This document shows, in pieces, positions 1-10,064 of a DNA stretch of 64,000 nucleotides; positions within the stretch are counted from its first letter, which is position 1, and every line of letters begins with the position of its first letter. The DNA lies in NCBI RefSeq assembly GCF_023278565.1, contig NC_064681.1:2666001-2730000 (forward strand). Direction: 5' to 3'. This stretch comes from Colletotrichum lupini. Its lineage: Eukaryota; Ascomycota; Sordariomycetes; Glomerellales; Glomerellaceae. The notes under the pieces were generated by a model. It was not told the origin of the DNA. It saw nothing but the letters and a program-made list of their open reading frames with translations, and searched no databases. The position numbers and the translations under genes were made by a program.

Positions 1-1
1 G

Positions 2-118
2 GGCTTCGATGACGAAGGAAATCCCGATCTGGACAGCAGCCCACCGAGCACCGAGCAGGACCCCTGTGAGGCCGAGAAGATACCTCGATACTTACAGAAT
101 GCCCTGTCCTGGCCCTGA
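2..118 (+). CDS. C-terminal end of an unknown protein (partial)
   Basis: An open frame enters from the left edge in frame 2 and stops with TGA at 116-118. It encodes 38 residues, acidic and polar at first (GFDDEGNPDLDSSP) and ending in RYLQNALSWP. Composition looks like a normal protein tail and the frame has no internal stop, but the piece is too short to name a family. It ends 290 bases before the Ku70 start, which is a normal spacing for fungal genes on the same strand. It could instead be a chance open frame, so confidence is moderate. Confidence 0.45.
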   Translation, partial: GFDDEGNPDLDSSPPSTEQDPCEAEKIPRYLQNALSWP

Positions 119-408
119 ATCAACTGGTGCCTGGGTACTCCCCTAACCCGCAGTCGAATTGGCCAATTAGACACTGCGTAATCCAGAATCACGGCAATTA
201 CAGTCACGTGGTTGCGCGCTGTGACCAGGAGCTCCTGCGAGCTTGGCGCGAGCTTCCCAGCTGCGCGAAGGCCCCAGTCGCGCTGGCTGCCTGGAGCGAC
301 GCCTGGTAGCTAACCTGCAAGTGCTTGCTATATCCATCCGCTTCACAACCAGCGCAGCGAAACACATCCCATCTTCTCTTCGTACACATTTTGAGTGAAC
401 TTTCAAAG

Positions 409-2464
409 ATGGCTGATCGCGGACACTTCAAAAGAGAGGATGAGGATGAGGATGATGCTGAGGAGGAGCTTGATGAGACCGTAAGTCCTATGCACTGTGG
501 ATCATGACTTATAACTGACCTGTCGCAGGACTTCAAGGCTCAAAAAGATGCCATTTTGCTCGCCATTGACGTGAGCTCATCAATGCTGCAGCATCCGCCC
601 GCAACAAACTCCAAGAAGGCCGATAGGGACAGTGCCGTCGAGGCAGCTTTGAAATGCGCCTACCATCTCATGCAGCAGCGCATCATCTCTAACCCCAAAG
701 ACATGATGGGCATTCTCTTCTTCGGCACGGAAAAGTCAAAGTTCCAAGAAGAAAGCGGTCGAGCAGGCTTGGGCTACCCGCACTGCTACTTGTTCGCAGA
801 CCTCGACGTTCCCGCTGCTGAAGATGTCAAGGCACTAAAGACCTTGGTCGGCGCGGATGGAGAAGAGGCCGAAGATGAAGATGAGGTGCTAGTGCCGGCG
901 GAGGAAGAAGTCCAGATGGCCAACGTCTTTTTCTGCGCAAACCAAATCTTCACTACCAAGGCGGCGAACTTTGGCAGCAGACGACTCTTCATCATCACAG
1001 ACAATGATGACCCACACGGCAAGAACAAGGATGCCAAATCGGCTGCGGCTGTCCGTGCAAAAGACTTGTACGATCTTGGAGTTGTGATCGAGCTTTTCCC
1101 CATTACCAGAGACGAGAGGAAGTTCGACCTCGGCAAATTTTACGATGTAAGTACTGAGCCGTTCGATTGGAGTGGGCAGAAAGCTGACCGTGCAGGACAT
1201 CATCTATCGAGACCTAGTTGCAGAGGCCAATCTCTCCGAAACCAGAAACTCAAAGTCCGGCGATGGCCTCAGTCTCCTCAACTCATTAATATCAAACATC
1301 AACTCCAAAGAAACGCCCAAGCGCTCCCTATTCTCTAACCTCCCCTTCGAGATCGCCCCTGGACTCAGAATCTCGGTCAAGGGATACAATATTCTTCACC
1401 GTCAGACCCCAGCAAGAACATCATACATCTGGCTAGACGGTGAGAAACCTCAGCTCGCCAACGGCGAAACGACACGGATCGCCGAGGATAGTGCCCGGAC
1501 GGTTGAAAAGGTCGAGTTCAAGAAGGCTTACAAATTTGGCGGCGAATACGTGCACTTTGCACCAGAGGAGCAGAAGTCTCTCAAAGACTTCGGTTCCCCC
1601 ATCATCCGCATTATCGGTTTCAAGCCGCGCTCTATGCTTCCCTTTTGGGCGAGTATCAAGAAATCAACATTCATCTTCCCATCAGAGGAGGACTATGTCG
1701 GCTCGACTCGTGTCTTCAGTGCTCTTTGGCAAAAGCTGCTAAAAGACAAGAAGATCGGCATCGCATGGGCTGTCACCCGTGTCAACGCTAGCCCAATCCT
1801 CGTTGCCATCGTCCCTTCCCATGAGAAGTCTGAAGACGATTCAGGAACGCCCTATCTACCCGCCGGTCTTTGGCTCTACCCGCTTCCTTTCGCTGACGAC
1901 GTACGCGAAGGCCCCGAGCCCCCAAGTAATCACGTCGTAAGTTCCAACGAGCTTATCGACAAGATGCGCATCATCGTCCAGCAGCTACAGCTACCAAAGG
2001 CCATGTACAACCCCAAGAAATACCCCAACCCATCGCTTCAGTGGCACTACAAGATTCTCCAGGTCTTGGCTCTCGAGGAGGAGTACCCTGAAAAGGCGGA
2101 AGATCTCACAGAGCCGAAATACAAGGCCATCAGCAAGCGCGCCGGTGGATACCTGGATGACTGGGCCGAGACCCTACAGGACGAGACCAAGATAGCGTTA
2201 GCAAAGGCAGCCATCAAGCGCGAGGCGGACGGCGGCGACGACGAAAGACCGGCCAAGAGAGTCAAGGCCGCACCGAAGGCTGCAAAGGTTTCAGGGTCTG
2301 GTATGACGACGGCGCAGCTCAAGGAATCTGTGGCCAGTGGTGCGTTGAACAAGATGCTGGTTGCCGATCTGAAAGACATTCTTGCGGCAAGGGGACAGAG
2401 CACAGCGGGCAAGAAGAGTGAGCTAGTGGAGAGGATTGAGGAATGGGTCGAAGAAAATGCTTAA
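409..2464 (+). CDS. ku70: ATP-dependent DNA helicase II subunit 1 (Ku70)
   Basis: Ku70 pairs with Ku80 to form the ring that binds broken DNA ends and starts non-homologous end joining; it also acts at telomeres. I read three exons: 409-480, 529-1146 and 1196-2464, with introns 481-528 and 1147-1195 that both begin GTAAGT and end CAG. The product is 652 residues, the usual fungal length. The N-terminus is acidic ([14 protein letters not shown]), followed by the von Willebrand-like domain starting [13 protein letters not shown] near residue 30. The central beta-barrel/arm region contains [15 protein letters not shown] and the ring-forming core. A basic patch ([11 protein letters not shown]) precedes a C-terminal SAP domain (about the last 50 residues, [20 protein letters not shown] then a helix ending IEEWVEENA), a hallmark of Ku70 and not Ku80. 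The ATG at 409 is chosen because it leads straight into the conserved acidic leader. No break is seen. Confidence 0.96.
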
Positions 2465-3111
2465 TGCCACTGGGGCATGACGACTTTGCGATGAAACTGT
2501 ATTATACCACTTGATGCCGAGATAAAAGGCTTATTGAAGGAAGATTTCAACTTCAAGTGCCCGTCACACAAGTATGCCATATTCGTCGCCCTTCAGGCAG
2601 GCGGAGCTATTGATGCCTCCTCGTCCTCGTCTTTCCGCTTCTCAGGTTGCCTGCGGGAAGCGCTGAGCCCACCATCCTACAAGGTGGTGGCTTGATCATT
2701 CGTCCTACGTTACGCCGTCACCCGAGAGGCAGACAGCTTCGTACAAGTGTCCAGCCATTAGCAAAGACGGACGTCACAACATATCGCCAGGTCTCAGCCA
2801 GCCAGACCTGAATCCTACAGAAGGAGTCCAGGCTTACGAGGTAACAGCCAATATACAATCTGTTCCGATCCGCGTCATGCTTGTAGTATGGCGTGATGGG
2901 CTTTGATGGCTGTGTCGTGGTAGTTGAGTTCAGCTTGTGACATGGTCTTCCGTCTGCCTTGTTGGCTTCTTCTTTGCCAGCTTGATGAGATGTGTGTCTC
3001 GACCGAGGACACAGCTTGCGTCTTTCATCAATCACTTAAAGAAAGCTCCACGGAATTTGAGCCTTTCTAGACACTGTTTTGCACAGCTTGAACTCTGATA
3101 GCAAAGAAGAA
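2465..3111. other. Intergenic region, Ku70 to membrane-protein gene
   Basis: This 647-base stretch holds the Ku70 3' untranslated region and the promoter side of the next gene. Open frames on the minus strand (about 2718-3226) lack coding-like composition or recognisable motifs. No RNA gene or repeat is seen. Confidence 0.6.
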
Positions 3112-5155
3112 ATGTCATCTCCACGAACCAGCGAGCAGACGACCATTGACGCACCTGAGGAAACCCGACACGAACCTCCACCAGGTTCAGGGAGAGCTGA
3201 GTCGAAGCTTTTACAGTGGCCACCAAAAAGACTCAAGAGCGGACTGTCTAAACCCTCAGAAATTCTACTCAGTCTGCTTTCCTTCCTTCTGGTAGCTGTT
3301 ATGGTTACATACATTGCGATTCTACTTTTGAACAACGGACAAGACATTGAAGCCCTGTCACAGACTTGGACGTTTGCACGCGAATTTTCCCGACTTGTAA
3401 GATGATTTACTGGCTCATTGTGTCCGTTTATTGTACTGATTTTTCGCTTAGGGCCCGACGGTTGTGCCCTTGATGTTTACTTACATTGTCGGTAGGGCCG
3501 TCAGAAGCTGTGCCCATTGGAGGTTGCAAAAAGGGGAGCGTATCGGGGCCTTAGACAGCCTCTTAGGATCAACGACGCTGACAGGCACGATCAATACCAT
3601 GGCTGATCTTAGAAAAGTCGAAATTTTGGGGTTTACACTACTGATGGTTTGGTCACTATCGCCACTGGGAGGACAGGCAACGCTCCGAGTTCTGACCCCG
3701 CGAACCGAAGAAATCTCGTCTCTTGCGACGCTACCATACCTCGACCATGATGTTGGGTACCCCGAAAGGTTTGCTTCAACAGTGCTATCAGGCCAACAGA
3801 TCCCCATCAACGCGTTGGTCTTGAGTTCTCTTGGAGCCACAGATGCAGTGAAAAGGTCAAAAGTAGATACGTGGGGCAACATCAAGATTCCCATGATCGA
3901 GTCATTTTCAGTTCATCTTCTGCTTGGAAGCAATGAGTGGATTCATCTGGATCAGTATCAGGACGAGGTGGTGTATTCCGCTCTGCTCGGTATTCCTGTT
4001 GCCAATATTCCCCAGAGGCATAGGTTCAACTTCACTCTCGAGACATCGTACGTAAAGTTAGATTGCACCGATCTACGCAACTTGACAGGCAATGCATCTA
4101 TGGAAATAAACAGTTGGCGTGAGGGATGCGAGAACGGGCGGTGTCAGCGCAATTTCAAATGGGGTGGACTTGCTACTGTCCCTAATCAGCAAGGAATGCA
4201 GAACTCGACTCACGACAAGCGATGCTCCGACCCTCGAATCGCAGCCAGAGAAATGCTTTATTGGAATTGGGAGTTGTCAGAATACTGTGACTCCACATTT
4301 ACAAGTTGTTCCATGACCACGTCGTTCGTTGACGTTCGTGTCTCGTGCTTGGGCTGGGATTGCGAGGCAACGGCAATACGGCCAACAATGCTGGCATTAG
4401 GTGACAGTCGGAGAGCGAACGTGACCTTCTTCGACGATTGTCCCCAAGAACACGCCACCATATGGTCCTGGTTCTTTCGATACTTCGCAACTTTGGCTGA
4501 TAGCGGTGGTGGCGGTGTGCATTCGACCACTATCATTCAGTCGTACTTGGTTGATCCCAAGTTGGGATTGAACGCCACGGCGGCTTTCCGCCTCCCGCCA
4601 ATTTTCACAGTAGAGAAGAAGCTATTCTCTATCCGCCTGGGTCAGCTTCTTAACACCTACTGGTGGGCCATGATAGGCAGTGAGCCACTCTTCTTGGGCC
4701 ATCCTGAGAATTACGACAGCGTAACGGTATGGCCTAATCAAAGCAGTCTTTGGGGGGCGGCTACAAACGACAACTACGTCTTCTCAAAAGCACAAGCCAC
4801 CGTTTACATTAGTTTACAAGTACTTCGATACAACAAGGTCTGGATGGCCGTTCTCATCGTAGCAACTTTGGTGTTGCTTCTCACAGCAGTGCTAGACCTT
4901 GCGCTGAGCCTCAACATTTGGGTCCCAAGGCTACTCATGAACATCTCGACTCTGACGAGGGGCAACCCGAACTTTGACGTGCCCGCCGGCGGTGGAGCAC
5001 TTTCGGACGAGGCAAGGGCAAAGCTTCTAGCAAATGTCAAAGTCAGGTTCGGTGACGCTGAAGGGGTTGATGAGTCTTCTGATCTCGTCATTGGGAATTG
5101 CGTGGAACACGGGGGTCGCGTGTCTAGATTGACGAAGGGGAAACTTTACACCTGA
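3112..5155 (+). CDS. Multi-pass membrane protein of unknown function (fungal family)
   Basis: Two exons, 3112-3396 and 3452-5155, join across an intron 3397-3451 (GTAAGA...TTAG) in phase 0 to give 662 residues. The start at 3112 is the first ATG; the open frame upstream has only a TTG. The N-terminus is hydrophilic, then comes a strong membrane helix at about residues 56-82 (LLSLLSFLLVAVMVTYIAIL), a second amphipathic stretch after the splice (VVPLMFTYIVGRAV), and a third near LGFTLLMVWSLSPLGG. A large cysteine- and N-glycosylation-site-rich loop of about 300 residues follows, probably extracytoplasmic, then a last helix near VWMAVLIVATLVLLLTAVLD and a short soluble tail. The order TM, GP-rich helix, WSLSPLGGQA, loop, TM is one I associate with large uncharacterised fungal membrane-protein families, but I cannot name a function. 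Likely plasma-membrane located. Confidence 0.82.
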
Positions 5156-5811
5156 CGGCTTGACTTGAGACGGTTCGATAGAATCCATTATCGTTCGACA
5201 GACAATACCTTACAGGCTGCTTGGGGGGTCTCACAAGAGAGATGGTGGCTTAACGTAATGGGAAATAACATTTAGGTTCACTACGTTCTCCATCGTATCC
5301 CTCAATCGCCATGATGTTGTACACTAGTCCATGCTACTCTCTTTTCGAAAATAAGATAAATGTCACAGGAACGTTGGGATAGCCTTTTCTTACGATCTTG
5401 ACTGTCTCTAGCATGTCGGTCTATTCGGCCGTGACTGCCCGGTGAGGTGGAACCGATCGGAGAGCTGTGGAAGAGCAACCTCCCGACGGGCTCTCAGGGT
5501 GCAATGCCAAACCCGTGAGGGGCCTGGAAGACTCACCCAAAAAAGAGAGTTACGGGAGGCGCACCAACTACAACCATGTTTTGTCACTGTTTTTGAGTCG
5601 AATCTTGGCTTCAAGGCAACCAGATGAAGTGTGCGCGCCAAATAAGGATCTTCGGTCGATTCCAGATTCTCGGTTTCGCAACTTGCACGGACACTGAAGT
5701 GCTGCCCTTCACAGAAGAGGGCGGGTTGCAGAAACCGGTGCTTGGACGGGCGCAGCTAGCGAGTCAAGGCACCCTTGATGGTTTCACGTAAGACCAGAGG
5801 AAAGCATCAAA
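5156..5811. other. Intergenic region upstream of tRNA-Glu
   Basis: There are 656 bases with no gene that I can support. Open frames at 5408-5697 lie on both strands at once and have no recognisable motif. The stretch includes the 3' end of the membrane-protein gene and the upstream side of the tRNA. Confidence 0.55.
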
Positions 5812-5892
5812 TCCGGCATGGTGTAGCGGTTAGCATACTCCGCTTTCATTGAAAGTCCCGGAGAGATCCGAGTTCGACTCTCGGTGTCGGAA
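5812..5892 (+). tRNA. tRNA-Glu (anticodon TTC) with a 9-nt intron
   Basis: The sequence folds as a complete cloverleaf. Acceptor stem 5812-5818 (TCCGGCA) pairs with 5885-5891 (TGTCGGA), with discriminator A at 5892. The D arm (GTGTAGCGGTTAGCAT, 5821-5836) carries the internal A-box promoter. The anticodon stem CTCCG (5838-5842) pairs with CGGAG (5859-5863), and the T arm CCGAG-TTCGACT-CTCGG carries the B box. The loop between the anticodon-stem halves is 16 bases rather than 7. Placing the anticodon TTC at 5845-5847 and the usual intron site after base 37 leaves a 9-base intron, 5849-5857 (TTGAAAGTC). Its GAAAG can pair with CTTTC of the anticodon loop, as expected for nuclear pre-tRNA introns. 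A run of five T at 5901-5905 follows. Confidence 0.93.
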
Positions 5893-6356
5893 CGCTTACA
5901 TTTTTGCGCTTTCTTAGAAAGACTCGTTGCCAAATAGCAAATAACGCTTATACCGAACATCGACTCATTGATCATGTTTCCTTTTCATAACGTGGTGACT
6001 GAATTGCTGTTTTCGGTCTGTGCTGTGCGGGTGACACCGTCGAGTTGAACTCAAAATGTCATTTGCTGTACCGGTATTAGTGGCGCGAACCACATCACAT
6101 GGACTCTATCTGCCTTTTGGGCCTCACCCTTTGAGTTTGGACTGCGCGAAAGTCTTACAACCGACATCACATATGACCTTTGAGATGGTATGCTTCGATG
6201 CTAGGTATTTTCTTGTTTTTCTTCTTCTCTCCGAAAGAGGACGGCAGATGAGTTAATCACAAGCACTGATCAATTTGCCTTGTAAGTGCCGTCACTGGCC
6301 AAAACCTTCAGCATATATCTACTACACATTAACCAACGCCCTCTCATCCAACCCTC
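5893..6356. other. Intergenic region between tRNA-Glu and the secreted-protein gene
   Basis: After the Pol III terminator there are about 450 bases without a supported gene. The open frame 6056-6256 has no motif or family resemblance. The right part must hold the 3' untranslated region of the minus-strand gene that stops at 6357. Confidence 0.5.
5901..5905 (+). terminator. RNA polymerase III terminator of tRNA-Glu
   Basis: Five consecutive T residues on the coding strand begin 9 bases after the tRNA discriminator base, which is the standard Pol III stop signal and spacing. Confidence 0.8.
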
Positions 6357-7539
6357 TCAATTACACCTCCTGACATTAAACCCCCCACCGTAATTCGGAA
6401 TCGGATTCGCGCTCACATGTCCAAAAAAGTACCGATGATACCGATTCGAACTCTCCCCGTCCGCGACCGCATAACACGACCCTCCCTTCCCCGGGTCGCG
6501 ATCAATCACCTTCTTTCGCGCGCCAGGCCTCTCCTCTTTAACATCGACCGACATTTGGCAGTAACTGAAATACCAGTCCTGGCACTCTGCGACATAACAC
6601 TGGTTCGTTAGGCCCCGTAGGGGCTCGGTGCCGAACACGTTGTTGAAGACGTCGTACATGATCAGCAGAGCTTCTTTGGTGTTTCTTTGGCCGATGCGGT
6701 TGCAGGTCCAGTCTGTTTCTCCGCGCTTTTGGAGGGAGGAGGAGGAGGAGGTGTTGGTGGTGGGCAGATCCCATGCTAGCGGACTTGCGTTGCTGCGATT
6801 GAGCGTGTTGAGGAGGTCTGCTGGGCGCTGGCGATGAGTTCCGTTGGTGGTGGTGGTGTTTGCTCGCTCAACAGAGGGCGTAGATCTCTTCCAACCATCG
6901 GAGCCACCTCTGGTATCGGAGCATCCCGCGCACTGGACGAAACCCCCCTGTCCCTCGCGGAACTTTGGCTTCTCAAAGGGATCTTCACTGTTCCCTCTGT
7001 CTCTGAGGACCCGGTTCCACAGACCGTCCTCGACATCTCTCCTCTCGGGATCAGAGTACGCATCTTTATCCAAGGTGCCTTGCTCGTGGACTCTCCTGAC
7101 AACTTCATCCTCCCCGTCCTCGGAAAGGTCGTCGTCAACCTCAACCTCCTCGATTAACGTCCACTCTAGATCATGTTCATCGATAACCGTCCGTAATGCC
7201 TCCATGTTGATCGGATCACCCCGCGCCACGCGCGCTCTGCCCTCATCGCTCTCGGAGAAGCGGACGCCGTAAAAAGGCTTGTTACTATCGCTGCCATCGT
7301 TGTGTCTCGTGTTATAGGGCCGATTGAGAATTTCTCTGACCATGTCTTCCCCGTCCCCGTTGAAGTCCACATCCAGAATGGTTTCTCGCCGCCGGGGAGG
7401 TGAAAGGGCCCGTCGCGGAGCACCGAGGGTGAGAGGGGCGGCTTGGAGGAGAAGTAGGCAAATGAGAGGAAAGATCTGATGGGAGGATCTTAGCCTTACT
7501 GCTTCAATGATCTGGGGCCCCCGTCTAGACACTTACCAT
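6357..7539 (-). CDS. Secreted, probably Kex2-processed six-cysteine protein
   Basis: I recognise no family. The long open frame 6357-7532 gains a clean start if spliced: ATG at 7537-7539, intron 7476-7536 (GTAAGT...CATCAG), then exon 6357-7475. The first coding exon is thus only three bases, and the product of 373 residues begins MIFPLICLLLLQAAPLTLG-A, a textbook signal peptide; the unspliced reading puts a basic 19-residue leader before it. The middle is acidic and low-complexity with several Asn-X-Ser/Thr sites. A dibasic LQKR site precedes a 121-residue C-terminal domain with six cysteines (domain positions 7, 42, 47, 55, 83, 120) that could form three disulphides. This looks like a pro-protein cleaved in the Golgi and exported. 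Effector, toxin-like or cell-wall roles are all possible and none is shown. Confidence 0.72.
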
Positions 7540-8099
7540 TGTGCAGACTTCGAACGGGTTCTCTAGCGAGCGAAGACGTTCGTTCTGTTTGAGTTGCCGT
7601 TACGGTGAAGAACAGGAGGGAACAGAGAGCGCATAAATCTAATCGAGAGGTAGGTGTTGATGGCCTTTTTGACTGATTCTGGACGAAGCAAGGATCGGAT
7701 GACGGTCGTACTGCCCATTTTTACAAACAAAGCTCAGGTTAATGGCCAAGGTGCCGAGGCCAAGGGAGGACAGAAGCCTTCATTCAGAATCGTTCAGAGT
7801 CAATGGAAGTGACCAGGCCAATCTCTGCGGAGTAGGCACGACTCTTGAGCCACTCTCTCGACGAGAAGACATATGAACAATCAAGGAAAGGTGTATTGAT
7901 GGTATCGAGGGATACTCTTGTATCCGGTGCGGCAAAATCGCCGATGCTCTAAATCAAAGGAACCACAACTCTCTAGCGCTCAATGGCGCCGACGTCTATG
8001 TTCTAGGTATCGCAATCCTCCTCTCGCTTTTCTTGTGAAATTACACAAACACTACATAGAACGTACAACTCGTCAAATCCTATACCAAAACCCTAGAAT
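7540..8099. other. Intergenic region upstream of the secreted-protein gene
   Basis: These 560 bases hold the promoter of the minus-strand secreted-protein gene and the 3' side of the minus-strand MFS gene. No motif, RNA gene or repeat is evident. Confidence 0.5.
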
Positions 8100-10064
8100 T
8101 TAGTTATTGGGTATCAGCTCATCCTCTGTCAATACTTCCAGCGCCTCCGAGCTGGCATTTGAGCTCGGCTGGGGCACCGATGAAGGGATAGGCTCGTAAG
8201 TCTCCTCAAGGAACACTGCGTTTTCGGTCAGCAAAGGGAGCTCCTTGTACAACACGAGCGGCATTGAATAACTTACCACCGGGCCGCACTATAAAGCTGG
8301 CCAATAAGGCCAGGCCAAACAAGGATGCAAGGAGGACGAAGATGGCCTGATCAAAGACGCCGACGGTCGAGTAGTAAAGCGTGTTGAAGGCAATCGGGCC
8401 CAACACCCTTGAGAGAGCATGCAGGACGCCAATGGCGCCCAGAAGCTGGCCGACCTGATCCGCGGGCACATGCTTGGTGATGGCGGCTTGGATGGTCGCA
8501 CTGCCGAGACCGCCAAAAGCAGTGACCATGCCAGAGAGCACGAACACGGCCTCGTTTCTCGCAAACAGGTATCCAAGGGAGCCTGTGACGTCTGAGAGTA
8601 GGGCGAAGCGGAGAATCCAGCAGTCGACGCTGTCGGCGCCGTTGTTCGCCTCGACGATGGAAACACCCGAGACCCTCCTACGGTAGGCTGCGGGCCGCAC
8701 GCGGAAGACGTAGTTGACGAGAGGCAGGACGACGAGCAGCGCGACGACGCGGACCATGGAAACGGCAGAGATGTAGCGGGAGCTCTCTAGGGTGCCCCAG
8801 CCCCATGTCTCAGGGGACTCGGAGTAGAGAAGGATGACGGTGCCGGCGCTCATAGCGGAGCCCAGGAGGATCATGTCGGTGAACGAGAGCGCGGCGATGT
8901 TGAGACGCAGCCTCGAGGAGGTGCCGGGTCCCGTGGGCCACAGCGTCTTGAGGGGAGCCAGAGGGTTGGCCGCCTTGATCGCGGACCAGGTTCCGGCACC
9001 AGCCTTGGCCTCCTTTTCTTGCTTGTGCTTTTGGCGGGCGCGGAGCTGACGCTTCACGCTGAGGGACTCGGGAACGATGAATCCGACAAAGATGATGAAG
9101 TAGATGTGGCATCCCATGGTGACGTAGAAAACGGAGAGTAAGTTGCCGGTCCAGGCGGCAAAGTAACCAGTCAGAAGGGGGCCAAAGGCAAGGCCGCTGA
9201 AGAGGCAGGCGTGAAGATATCCGATGCGCACACCACGCTGAGACGGCGCGGTACAGTCGCTGGTGTACGAGTTGATGAGAACGCTACCAGCCGTGAAGGA
9301 TCCAGTGAGGCCGTCGGCTACGGCACCGAGAAGCAGCCAGTTGTAGTGGAACGTCCAGGGGAAGTTGGCACACATGATGACGATGAGCTCGGCCACGACG
9401 CCGCCGCAGGACGCCAGAGCCAGGAGTTTCCGACGGCCATAACGGTCCGAGAGCTGGCCCAACTTCGGAGCGGTGATTGCGGACAGGATGCCGGTCAACA
9501 GGTTGATGGCCAGAGTGAACATGGACACACGCTTCTTAACCTCGGGGATGAGGCATTGCGGGTTATCCGCGCCGAGTATCACGGGTGTGAAAACGAAGGC
9601 CGGGTCCAGCGCCGTCTCATCGGCAAAATGCCTTTGGCATACCAGATCGACGATTCTATGTTGCACACGAGATTAGCGACTGCGATCGGCCGCCAAGACA
9701 TCACGAGATCATTTGTGACATACAGGTTCAGCTTGGGCACCAGAGAGCCTCCAAAGGCCAGCGTGAAGAGAGCATACGGGATCAGAAGCCAGAAGACCTG
9801 GCGCACAGAAAGTCAGCACGATTGTTCGGGACCACAGGGCGGCCCGAGCCGGAGACCAAAAAGAGAGAATCCTACAGAGGGAGTCCTCCACCACGGCAAG
9901 TGTTCGAAATCCGCATAACCCGGCCATGTATCTTCGCAGGAGCTTTCGCCGTCGCGAGCGCCTGCGCTCAACAGCGATGTGGTCTCTGTTGCCTCGTTTA
10001 TGGGTTTTCCGTGGACGTCCTGGTCCACCCGGGTGACAATGATGTCGTCTTTTGGTGCCGACAT
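8100..10064 (-). CDS. MFS transporter, DHA1/tetracycline-resistance-like
   Basis: A major facilitator superfamily proton-coupled transporter, probably in the plasma or vacuolar membrane. Four exons on the minus strand, 9876-10064, 9724-9797, 8277-9655 and 8100-8215, are joined across introns with GTAGGA, GTATGT and GTAAGT donors and CAG, TAG and CAG acceptors. Phases agree throughout and give 585 residues. The last intron matters: reading through it replaces the real acidic tail (EALEVLTEDELIPNN) with a spurious one. The soluble N-terminus ends WWRTPS, then the first helix VFWLLIPYALFTLAFGGSLV. Conserved PQCLIPEV and motif A GQLSDRYGRRK follow, and about 12 helices are split by a basic central loop (residues KRQLRARQKHKQEKE). 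This layout matches fungal tetracycline/adrenal-gland-protein-type MFS proteins. Substrate cannot be read from sequence. Confidence 0.9.
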
